Made by a program: the position numbers and the translations under genes. From Ancylobacter sonchi (GTDB taxonomy: Bacteria > Pseudomonadota > Alphaproteobacteria > Rhizobiales > Xanthobacteraceae): a stretch of DNA of 64,000 bases. Shown here piece by piece: positions 8,357 through 15,623 of the stretch (position 1 is the first letter of the stretch; each line of letters begins with the position of its first letter). A model generated the notes under the pieces. The model ran no database searches, was not told the origin of the DNA, and saw only the letters and a list, made by a program, of their open reading frames with translations. The stretch is taken from positions 62,001 to 126,000 of the forward strand of contig NZ_JAHBGF010000019.1 of NCBI RefSeq assembly GCF_018390695.1. The letters are read 5' to 3'.

Positions 8357-9358
8357 TCAGGCGACGGGGACGAAGCGGTCCTGGCCGACGGCGGCGACGA
8401 TGGCTTCCAGCACCGCGACGCCATGGATCATCTCGGCCGGCGGGATCGGATAGGGCGCCTGCCCGCGCACCGCCCGCGCGAACGCCTCCAGCTCGGCGCG
8501 CAGCGTGTCGAAGCCGGCGAGGGTCTCGTGCGTGGCGGCCGGCGCCGGCTGGCCCGGCGCCGGCGGGGCGGGCTCAAGGCTGAAGACGTTGAGCGTCGGC
8601 GTGGCGATGCTGGCCACGCCCTTCGCGCCATAGGCAACGAAGCGGAACACCGGCGCCGTCGCGGTGAAGGCGAGCAGGGTGCCAGTCTGCCCGCTCGCGA
8701 AGCGCAGCATCACCGAGGTGGTATCCTCAGCGCCCGACGGCGCGACACGGTTGACGCTCTGGCAGGCGACGGCCTCGATCGCGCCGAACAGGTCGATCAT
8801 CGAATCGACGAGATGGATGCCAAGCCCGGTCATGCCGCCGGCCGGCGACTGCTCGGGATCGGTGCGCCATACCCCCTTCGGCAGGAACAGGCCGGTGGGC
8901 GAGCTCAGCTCGGCATGGCAATGCAGGACGGTGCCGAGCTCGCCGCCGCGCACCAGCGCGCGCAGGCGCTGCATGTGCGGATGGAAGCGCCGGTTGTGGC
9001 CGAGCGCCAGCGTGATGCCCGCCGCCCCACTCGCCGCGACCGCCGCCTCGGCGCTCGCCTTGGTCATGGTGAACGGCTTCTCGACGAAGACATGCTTGCC
9101 GGCGCGTGCGGCGGCCTCGATCTGCGCGGCGTGCTGGAGATGCGGCGTCGCCAGCACCACCGCCTCCACGGCGGGATCGGCCAGCACCTCCTCATAGCTG
9201 TCCCTGAGGGCGATGCCGGCGCCGGCGGCGAAGGCTTCCGCCTTGGCCCGGCTGCCGGTCGCGCCGGTGGTGAAGCGCAGCAGGTCGTTCTTTCCCTGCA
9301 CGGAGGCGACGAGGGTCTGGCCCCAGCGGCCCAGCCCGATGATGGCGACGTTCAGCAT
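8357..9358 (-). CDS. Gfo/Idh/MocA-family NAD(P)-dependent oxidoreductase
   Basis: 333 aa. N-terminal Rossmann motif VAIIGLGRWG, the family hallmark EKP (VFVEKPFTMTK, about residue 95) and the substrate-domain GLGIHLVDSMIDLFG motif with its catalytic His. The family oxidises sugars, cyclitols and related polyols. It lies 10 bases upstream of the SDR gene and 33 bases downstream of the BKACE gene in one operon. No obvious secretion signal, so cytoplasmic. Confidence 0.88.
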   Translation of the reverse strand: MLNVAIIGLGRWGQTLVASVQGKNDLLRFTTGATGSRAKAEAFAAGAGIALRDSYEEVLADPAVEAVVLATPHLQHAAQIEAAARAGKHVFVEKPFTMTKASAEAAVAASGAAGITLALGHNRRFHPHMQRLRALVRGGELGTVLHCHAELSSPTGLFLPKGVWRTDPEQSPAGGMTGLGIHLVDSMIDLFGAIEAVACQSVNRVAPSGAEDTTSVMLRFASGQTGTLLAFTATAPVFRFVAYGAKGVASIATPTLNVFSLEPAPPAPGQPAPAATHETLAGFDTLRAELEAFARAVRGQAPYPIPPAEMIHGVAVLEAIVAAVGQDRFVPVA

Positions 9359-9391
9359 GTTCGCGGATCCATTCGATCAGAAGACGGCGTG

Positions 9392-10324
9392 TCAGAAGGC
9401 CACCTGGTCGGCGCCCTTCAGCTCCAGCATGGCACGCGCCTCGTCGGGTGTGGCAAGCTCCAGGCCCATGCCTTCGAGGATCTGCCGCGCCTTGCGCACC
9501 TGCGCGCCGCTCGACGGGGCAAGCTCGCCCGGACCGAGCCACAGCGAATCCTCCAGCCCGACGCGGACATTGGCGCCCATCGAGGCGGCCATCGCCGCGA
9601 CGCGCAGCTGCGAGGCGCCGGCACCGAGCACCGACCAGCGGTACTGGTCGCCGAACAGCCGGTCGGCGGTGCGCTTCATGTGGATGATGTCCTCGGGGTG
9701 CGTGCCGATGCCACCGAGAATGCCGAACACCGACTGCACGAACAGCGGCGGCTTGACGAGGCCGCGGTCGAGGAAATGCTTGAGATTGTAGAGATGCGCA
9801 ATGTCGTAGCACTCGAACTCGAAGCGGGTGCCGTTGCCGTAGCAGGTCTCGAGTATGTACTCGATGTCCTTGAAGGAGTTGCGGAACACGAGGTCGCGGG
9901 TGGCTTCCAGATGCTGGCGCTCCCACTCGAACTTGAAGTCGGTGTAGCGGTCGAGCAGGTGATAGAGGCCGAAATTGATCGAGCCCATGTTGAGCGAGGC
10001 GACCTCCGGCTTGAATTGCGCCGCCGGCAGTACCCGCTCCTCGACCTTCATGTAGGGGCTGCCGCCGGTGGTGATGTTGATGGCGGCGTTGGTCTGCTGC
10101 TTGAGCTGCGGCAGGAAGCGGCCGAACGCCTCGGGCGTCTGGTCCGGCTTGCCGGTTTCCGGGTTGCGGGCGTGCAGATGCAGGATCGCCGCGCCGGCCT
10201 CGGCGGCACCGATGGCGTCGGCGATGATCTCGTCCGGCGTCACCGGGAGATGCGGCGACATGGAGGGGGTGTGGATCGCGCCGGTGCAGGCGCAGGTGAC
10301 GATGACCTTGCGGGCGGCAGCCAT
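9392..10324 (-). CDS. BKACE-family beta-keto acid cleavage enzyme (formerly DUF849)
   Basis: 310 aa from ATG 10324. Strong family match: VIVTCACTGAIHTPSMSPHLPVTPDEI at the N-terminus, AGAAILHLHARNPETGKP with the zinc-binding His-x-His, INITTGG, SLNMGSINFG, and VRVGLEDSL near the C-terminus. BKACE enzymes are zinc-dependent and react a beta-keto acid with acetyl-CoA to give acetoacetate and a CoA thioester, the founding case being 3-keto-5-aminohexanoate in lysine fermentation. Its presence implies that the cluster's pathway passes through a beta-keto acid. Which one cannot be told from sequence. Confidence 0.92.
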   Translation of the reverse strand: MAAARKVIVTCACTGAIHTPSMSPHLPVTPDEIIADAIGAAEAGAAILHLHARNPETGKPDQTPEAFGRFLPQLKQQTNAAINITTGGSPYMKVEERVLPAAQFKPEVASLNMGSINFGLYHLLDRYTDFKFEWERQHLEATRDLVFRNSFKDIEYILETCYGNGTRFEFECYDIAHLYNLKHFLDRGLVKPPLFVQSVFGILGGIGTHPEDIIHMKRTADRLFGDQYRWSVLGAGASQLRVAAMAASMGANVRVGLEDSLWLGPGELAPSSGAQVRKARQILEGMGLELATPDEARAMLELKGADQVAF

Positions 10325-10400
10325 GGTCGGCTCCGAGGATGAGAGCGGCGAGGGACGGCGCATTCCCGCGCCGCCCGGCGAAGTCGTCCGGTGATCGGCG

Positions 10401-11354
10401 CTACTTGATCGCCTGCGGATTGATCGGCGAGCCGGTGCCGCCGGTGATGATCAGCGGCGGGCCGCAGAAGAAGAACTCGTAGACGCCGTCCTTGGCGCAA
10501 TCCTCGGCGAGCTCCTTCAGGTAGAAGATCTCGCCCATGCACAGGCCCATGGCGGGGATCACCACCCAGTGCCAGGGCTGGTTGGCCTCGGTGGTCTCGT
10601 TCGGCCGCACCTCGACGCCCCAGGTGTCGGAGCAGATCGCCGCGACCTCCTTCTCGTGGCACCAGTAGCAGTTCTCGAACTTCACGCCGGGCGCGTCGCC
10701 GCCGGCATAGCCGCCCCATTCGCCCTCCGCGAGGCAGCGCTCCATCTGGCCGGTGCGGACGATGACGAAGTCGGCGCGGCGGATCTCCACGCCCTGCGCC
10801 TTGGCGCAGGCGTCGAGTTCGTCGTTCGAGATGGATTCGCCGTCCTTGAGCCAGTCGACGCCGCGGAAGCGGGCGATGTCGAGCAGCACGCCGCGCCCGT
10901 TCATCTTCGACTTGGAGTGCTCGATGCCGAGCACGTTGAGCCCGCGCGCGTTGATGTGGCGCGGATCGTGGCCGTTATAGGCCTTGTCCTCGTAGAAGAT
11001 GTGGCCGAGCGCGTCCCAGTGGGTGGCGCCCTGCACGCAGAGATTCAGCGTGTCGTCGGCGTAGCGGATCTTGTTCCAGTCCTGCTGGCCGGTGATGGCG
11101 TCGGTGCCGGTGGCGAGCATCTGGTGGATCGGGTTGAAGCGCCCGCCGAACAGGCCGTTCTGCGGCCCCTCGCGGTCGAGCGGGATGCCGAGCGAGAATA
11201 CCCGGCCGGTCTTGATGAGGCCGGCAGCCTCGACGATGTCCTGCGGCGTGACATGGTTGAGCGTGCCGCTATGGTCGTCCTTGCCCCAGCGTCCCCAGTT
11301 GGAGAGCTTGCGCGAGGCCTCTTCGATGGCGGCGAGTCCGACGTTGATATCCAT
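10401..11354 (-). CDS. Cyclase-family metal hydrolase (kynurenine formamidase-like)
   Basis: 317 aa. ATG 11354 is preferred to GTG 11366 because GAGGAAA sits at the right distance for the ATG. The metal motif THWDALGHIFYE (variant of HxGTHxDxPxH) and RGVLLDIARF identify the cyclase family, which includes formamidases, isatin hydrolases and lactone/imide hydrolases. The protein is longer than KynB (about 210 aa) and belongs to the 300-residue branch. It is the first gene of a leftward operon; operator site D lies 113 bp upstream. Confidence 0.87.
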   Translation of the reverse strand: MDINVGLAAIEEASRKLSNWGRWGKDDHSGTLNHVTPQDIVEAAGLIKTGRVFSLGIPLDREGPQNGLFGGRFNPIHQMLATGTDAITGQQDWNKIRYADDTLNLCVQGATHWDALGHIFYEDKAYNGHDPRHINARGLNVLGIEHSKSKMNGRGVLLDIARFRGVDWLKDGESISNDELDACAKAQGVEIRRADFVIVRTGQMERCLAEGEWGGYAGGDAPGVKFENCYWCHEKEVAAICSDTWGVEVRPNETTEANQPWHWVVIPAMGLCMGEIFYLKELAEDCAKDGVYEFFFCGPPLIITGGTGSPINPQAIK

Positions 11355-11466
11355 GGGTTTCCTCACTTTTTTCGATTTTTTGCGCAGCCGGGCGGTTGGC
11401 GGCCGCCGGGTCGGGTGGCGGCTGCCCGCGTGGCTACGACAGGGCTTGCAACCGCATCCGATTTGT

Positions 11467-11480
11467 TTATCGTCTGATAA
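11467..11480. promoter_or_regulatory. Operator site D, TTATCG-TC-TGATAA
   Basis: Fourth copy of the palindrome, in the 347-base divergent region between the cyclase gene (start 11354) and the alpha/beta hydrolase gene (start 11702). One site could serve both promoters. The remaining bases of the region hold no supported gene. Confidence 0.7.
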
Positions 11481-11701
11481 ATATCAGATCGGCGCGCCGG
11501 GTTTGTCAATCGTCCGGCGCGGCAAGAAAGCGGGAGAGGCGCACATCCCGCCCGGGCGAACGCCAACGCCGGGCGGCGATCAGCAATCGTGATCGCGCGG
11601 ATCAGAACATATGGTTTCGCCGCCCGCGCGAGGCGCCTTTAGCGTCGCGACGGGCCGGAGGCGGCAAACGCCCCGCAAAGACAATGGAGAGGAGACACGC
11701 C

Positions 11702-12565
11702 ATGAACGATGTCGAGGGGACGGGCAGCACCAACACTGCCATCACGAACGCCGGCATCACGGAACGCGTCGTCTCGGGCGAGGCGGAACTCGCCGTGCGC
11801 GTGGACGGCGCCGGGCACCTGCCCTGGATCGTGCTGTCGAACTCGCTGGCCGCCGATCTCACCATGTGGGACGACCAGATCCCCTTCCTCACTCGGAGCT
11901 ACCGCGTGCTGCGCTACGACACGCGCGGGCATGGGCGCAGCAGCGCGCCGGCCGGGCCCTACAGCTTCGATTTGCTGGTGGCGGATTTCATCGCGGTGAT
12001 GGACCGTTTCGACATCCGGCAGGCCGACGTGATCGGCCTCTCCATGGGCGGCATGACGGCTCTCGGGGTCGGCCTCGCTCATCCCGAGCGGGTGAACCGG
12101 CTGATCTGCGCCGATGCGCGGGCCGATGCGCCGCCGCCCTTCGTCGCCGGCTGGGACCAGCGCATCGCGGCGGTCGAGGCGGGCGGCATGGGCGCGATAC
12201 TCGCCGGCACCATGGAGCGCTGGTTCACCGCGCCGACGCGACAGGACCGGCCGGAGGTGGTGGATCGCGCCGCCCGCATGGTGCTGGCGACGTCGCCGGT
12301 CGGCTATATCGGCTGCGCCGAGGCGCTGAAGCGGCTCGACTATCTGCGCCACCTGCCGCGCCTCGAACCGGAGGCGTTCTTCATCGGCGGCGCCGAGGAT
12401 GGCGCGGCGCCGGCCGAGGCGATGCGCGCCATGGCGGCGGCGACCCCCGGCGCGACCTATGTCAGCCTGCCCGGCGTCGCGCATATCGCCAATATGGAGG
12501 ACGTCGCCGGCTTCAATGCGCGGGTGGCGGAGTTTTTCGACATTTCCAGGCAAGCGGCGGAGTGA
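11702..12565 (+). CDS. Alpha/beta hydrolase, 3-oxoadipate enol-lactonase-like
   Basis: 287 aa. Start ATG 11702 has GGAGAGGAGA upstream. Nucleophile elbow GLSMGG, oxyanion region SNSLAADLTMWD, and catalytic His in GVAHIANME near the C-terminus; the LRYDTRGHGRS motif is typical of PcaD-like lactonases. The protein probably hydrolyses a lactone or ester intermediate. It opens a rightward operon of four genes. The next gene begins 5 bases beyond its stop. Confidence 0.87.
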   Translation: MNDVEGTGSTNTAITNAGITERVVSGEAELAVRVDGAGHLPWIVLSNSLAADLTMWDDQIPFLTRSYRVLRYDTRGHGRSSAPAGPYSFDLLVADFIAVMDRFDIRQADVIGLSMGGMTALGVGLAHPERVNRLICADARADAPPPFVAGWDQRIAAVEAGGMGAILAGTMERWFTAPTRQDRPEVVDRAARMVLATSPVGYIGCAEALKRLDYLRHLPRLEPEAFFIGGAEDGAAPAEAMRAMAAATPGATYVSLPGVAHIANMEDVAGFNARVAEFFDISRQAAE

Positions 12566-12570
12566 CGCGC

Positions 12571-13482
12571 GTGACGAGTGAGACCAAGGGGACCGTCGGC
12601 ATCATCGGTCTCGGCATCATGGGTTCGGCCTATGCGAAGAACCTGCTGGAAGCCGGGTTCGGCGTCGTCGGCACCGATGTCGCTGAAGAAGCTATGGCGA
12701 CGCTGGCCGGGCAGGGGGGCACGCCGGTCGGCTCGGCGCGCGAGGTCGCCGAGGCCGCCGACATCCTGCTGCTCGCGCTGCCGTCGGTGAAGGCGCTGGA
12801 GGCGGTGACGAAGGAGATCGCCGAGGCACTGCGCCCCGGCGCGGTGGTGTGCGAGATGGGCACGCTGCCCATCGACGCCAAGGAAGCCTGCCGCGCCGCG
12901 CTGGAAGCCAAGGGTGCCGATGTGCTCGATTGCCCGGTGAGCGGCACCGGTGCGCAGGCGGCGAAGCGCGACCTCTCCATCTACGCCAGCGGCGCGGAAC
13001 CAGCGTTCCGCAAGGTGGAGGCGGCCTTCGCCGGCTTTGCCCGCGACGTGCGCTATTGCGGGGCGTTCGGCACCGGCATGAAGCTGAAATACATCGCCAA
13101 CCTGCTGGTGACGATCCACAACCTCTCGACCGCCGAGGCGCTGCTGCTCGCCGAGCGCGCCGGGCTCGACCTCAACCTCGTCTATGACGCCATTCGTCCG
13201 GGCGCGGGCGGCTCGCGCATGTTCGACGTGCGGGCGCCGATGATGATCGAGGAGCGCTACGAGCCGGCCACGATGAAGATGGACATCTACATCAAGGACC
13301 TGCAGCTGATCATGGACTTCGCCCGCGAGATGCGTAGTCCCACTCCGCTGATGGCGGCGAGCCTGCCGTTCTATTTCGCGGCGCTGGCGGAAGGGCGCGG
13401 CAAGGAGGACACCGCCTCGCTGTTCGCGGTGCTCAAGGGCATGACCGGCGGGCGCGGCAAAGACGGCAGCAAGGGGGAGTGA
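12571..13482 (+). CDS. 3-hydroxyisobutyrate dehydrogenase-family NAD(P) oxidoreductase
   Basis: 303 aa from GTG 12571, chosen for the GGCGGAG element eight bases upstream; GTG 12562 in the same frame is an alternative. Rossmann motif GIIGLGIMGSAYAKNL, substrate motif DCPVSGTGAQAAKRD and the catalytic-Lys region GTGMKLKYIANLL are present. The family covers 3-hydroxyisobutyrate, tartronate semialdehyde and L-threonate enzymes. It should oxidise or reduce a short hydroxy acid or semialdehyde. Confidence 0.85.
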   Translation: MTSETKGTVGIIGLGIMGSAYAKNLLEAGFGVVGTDVAEEAMATLAGQGGTPVGSAREVAEAADILLLALPSVKALEAVTKEIAEALRPGAVVCEMGTLPIDAKEACRAALEAKGADVLDCPVSGTGAQAAKRDLSIYASGAEPAFRKVEAAFAGFARDVRYCGAFGTGMKLKYIANLLVTIHNLSTAEALLLAERAGLDLNLVYDAIRPGAGGSRMFDVRAPMMIEERYEPATMKMDIYIKDLQLIMDFAREMRSPTPLMAASLPFYFAALAEGRGKEDTASLFAVLKGMTGGRGKDGSKGE

Positions 13483-13483
13483 G

Positions 13484-13924
13484 ATGGGCGAACTCACCCT
13501 CGACCGGGCCGACACCATTGGCCGCGTGGCGCTGGAGGACGCCCGCACGCGCGGCGCCCAGCCGCTTACCGTGGTGGTGCTCGACGCCGGCGGCCATGTG
13601 AAGCTGGTGCGTCGCGAGGACGGCAGCGGCATTGCCCGCTTCGAGATCGCCTATGGCAAGGCGTGGGGCGCGCTCGGCATGGGCATCTCCTCGCGCGGGC
13701 TGGCGGCGCGGGCGGCGAAGATGGGTGGCTTCTTCACCGCGCTCGCCGCCGCCACCGATGGCCGGGTGGTGCCGGTGCCCGGCGGCGTATTGGTGCGTGA
13801 GCGGCCCGGCGGGCCGATCATCGGCGCGGTCGGAATCAGCGGCGACACGTCCGACCTCGACGAGCTCTGCGCGGTGGCCGGCATCGAGGCGGCCGGCCTC
13901 GTGGCGGACATCGAGGAGCGCTGA
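13484..13924 (+). CDS. GlcG/HbpS-family protein
   Basis: 146 aa, one bp after the preceding stop codon. Typical GlcG/HbpS start with TLVVVLDAGGHV-like strand (PLTVVVLDAGGHVKLVRREDG), then ARAAKMGGFF and VPVPGGVLVRE, ending GAVGISGDTSDLDELCAVAGI. No signal peptide, so cytoplasmic. The family is common in catabolic operons, and some members bind heme or corrinoid, but the molecular role is not established. Confidence 0.82.
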   Translation: MGELTLDRADTIGRVALEDARTRGAQPLTVVVLDAGGHVKLVRREDGSGIARFEIAYGKAWGALGMGISSRGLAARAAKMGGFFTALAAATDGRVVPVPGGVLVRERPGGPIIGAVGISGDTSDLDELCAVAGIEAAGLVADIEER

Positions 13925-13927
13925 ACC

Positions 13928-14650
13928 ATGGCGCGGCTGGACGGAAAGACGGCGCTGGTCACCGGTGCCGGTCGCGGCATCGGCCGGGCGACGGCGCTGG
14001 CCCTGGCGCTGGCGGGCGCGAAGGTGGTCGCGGTCGCCCGCACGCAGGCGGATCTCGACACGCTGGCGGCGGAAGGCGAGGGGCGCATCGAGCCGCTCTC
14101 CGCCGATGTGCGCGACGAGGCGTTCCTCGCCCGCATCGAGGCGATGACCGATCTCGACATTCTCGTGAACAATGCCGGCGGCAACCGGCCGAAAATGATG
14201 GTCGATGTCGACGACGAGACGCTCGACTGGATGATCGACCTCAACATCCGCTCGGTCTATCGCGTCGCGCGGGCGGCGGCGCGGGCGATGGGAGCCGGCG
14301 GCGTTATCGTCAACATGTCCTCGCAGATGGGCCATGTCGGCTCGCCCAGGCGCACCGTCTACTGCATGACCAAGCATGCGGTAGAGGGGCTCACCAAGGC
14401 GATGGCGGTGGAACTGGCACCGCGCGGCATCCGCGTCGTCGCGGTGGCGCCGACCTTCGTGGTGACGCCGATGACGCAGGGCATGTTCGACGATCCCGAG
14501 TTCAAGCGCTTCGTCTACGACATGGTGCCGCTGAACGACCTGCCGGTGCCTGAGGACATCGCCGAGGCGATCCTGTTCCTGGTCTCGTCCGGCGCCCGCT
14601 TCGTCACCGGCGACAGCCTGCGCGTCGATGGCGGCTGGACGGCGCGCTAG
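13928..14650 (+). CDS. Short-chain dehydrogenase/reductase (SDR)
   Basis: 240 aa. TGAGRGIG cofactor motif (about residue 12), NNAGG, catalytic Ser in NMSSQ, YCMTK as YxxxK, and a C-terminal VDGGWT: a complete classical SDR. The DVRD segment suggests NAD(H) or NADP(H) without a clear preference. It is the last gene of the hydrolase operon and converges on the glycan genes, whose last stop is at 14724. Confidence 0.9.
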   Translation: MARLDGKTALVTGAGRGIGRATALALALAGAKVVAVARTQADLDTLAAEGEGRIEPLSADVRDEAFLARIEAMTDLDILVNNAGGNRPKMMVDVDDETLDWMIDLNIRSVYRVARAAARAMGAGGVIVNMSSQMGHVGSPRRTVYCMTKHAVEGLTKAMAVELAPRGIRVVAVAPTFVVTPMTQGMFDDPEFKRFVYDMVPLNDLPVPEDIAEAILFLVSSGARFVTGDSLRVDGGWTAR

Positions 14651-14723
14651 GGACGGGTGCCTCCCCGGCTTGTTGGCCCCGCGTCGTTGCCCGGCACGAT
14701 GGCGGCGCGATGCTTCCCGGTCC

Positions 14724-15623
14724 TCAGAGATAGGGCTGGCGTTCCGCCAACTGCGCCCGCCAGTTGCCGATATGGTCCTGGCTCAGCGGCTTCTTCCGCT
14801 GCAGCGCGGCGGCGATCCAGGTGGCGTCCACCAGCGCGGTTCCCTGGCCGTAGAGCCGCATGGACAAGGCGTGCTCGTTGAGGATCGCCAGTGCCTTGGC
14901 CTCGAAATGGGCCAGCGTCCCGGCGTCGAGCGCGAACCGCGAATGCCATGCCGTCCCCTGTCCGGTGCCCTCGCCGGTCAGCCAGTTGACGATGTGGGCG
15001 CGGAAGTCGGCCGATAGCGGCGCATCGTCCCGAAACGGCGCGTCGGGATTGCCGGAAAACCAGCGGGCTGGATCGCGCAGGCTGGTGATCGGCCCGAGCC
15101 GGCGCAGCGTGGCCGGCGGCATGAACAGGAAGCACGAGCGCAGCCAGGCCTGCGAGGTGCGGCCGAGAAAGCCGACCGGCTGCGGATAGGCGTCGATATG
15201 CCCGATGACGACGTCGCGGCCGCGCAGGGCTGACAGGACCTGCGTGTCGATGCGGTCGATATAGGCGGTGTAGAGCTGGCGATAGGCCGACGTGACGAAG
15301 TGGACATAGTCGTACTGCATCAGCGAGCCATGCAGCGCGTCGAGGCCGGCATCCCACGCCGAGAACTCCCACAGCGCGTTGGAGGCGCCGAGCAGGGCAG
15401 CGCCGCCCGGCAGGGTCTCGACCGAACCCTCCGGCCGGGCATTGTCGATGACGACGAGCGTGCGGGCGACGTTCGGAAGGTGGGCGGCATAATAGGCCTG
15501 CAACGTCTCGAGCGCGTCGGCATAGGTTTCGGCGCCGTGACGCACGAAAAGGTTCAGCACCCTCAGTCCGCTTGTCGTCGTCGGCTTACCGGCGGTTTTT
15601 GAGAAGCGTGCCAAATTCAGCAT
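14724..15623 (-). CDS. Putative glycan-biosynthesis protein (glycosyltransferase-like)
   Basis: 299 aa from ATG 15623; start overlaps the end of the upstream fusion gene by 38 bases. No formal family is certain. The sequence LRVLNLFVRHGAETYADALE, TLVVIDNARPEG and especially ALWEFSAWDAGLDAL resembles the SN..EfsGyDfgaW-type pattern of RgpF/rhamnan-synthesis glycosyltransferases. Its position behind two glycosyltransferase genes on the same strand supports that reading. No signal peptide or membrane helix seen. Confidence 0.6.
   Translation of the reverse strand: MLNLARFSKTAGKPTTTSGLRVLNLFVRHGAETYADALETLQAYYAAHLPNVARTLVVIDNARPEGSVETLPGGAALLGASNALWEFSAWDAGLDALHGSLMQYDYVHFVTSAYRQLYTAYIDRIDTQVLSALRGRDVVIGHIDAYPQPVGFLGRTSQAWLRSCFLFMPPATLRRLGPITSLRDPARWFSGNPDAPFRDDAPLSADFRAHIVNWLTGEGTGQGTAWHSRFALDAGTLAHFEAKALAILNEHALSMRLYGQGTALVDATWIAAALQRKKPLSQDHIGNWRAQLAERQPYL

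Noticed and set aside
8282-10342. A 686-codon open frame antisense to the Gfo/Idh/MocA and BKACE genes
   Set aside because: Low-complexity Arg/Gly/His composition and no ribosome binding site; the opposite strand has intact catalytic motifs.
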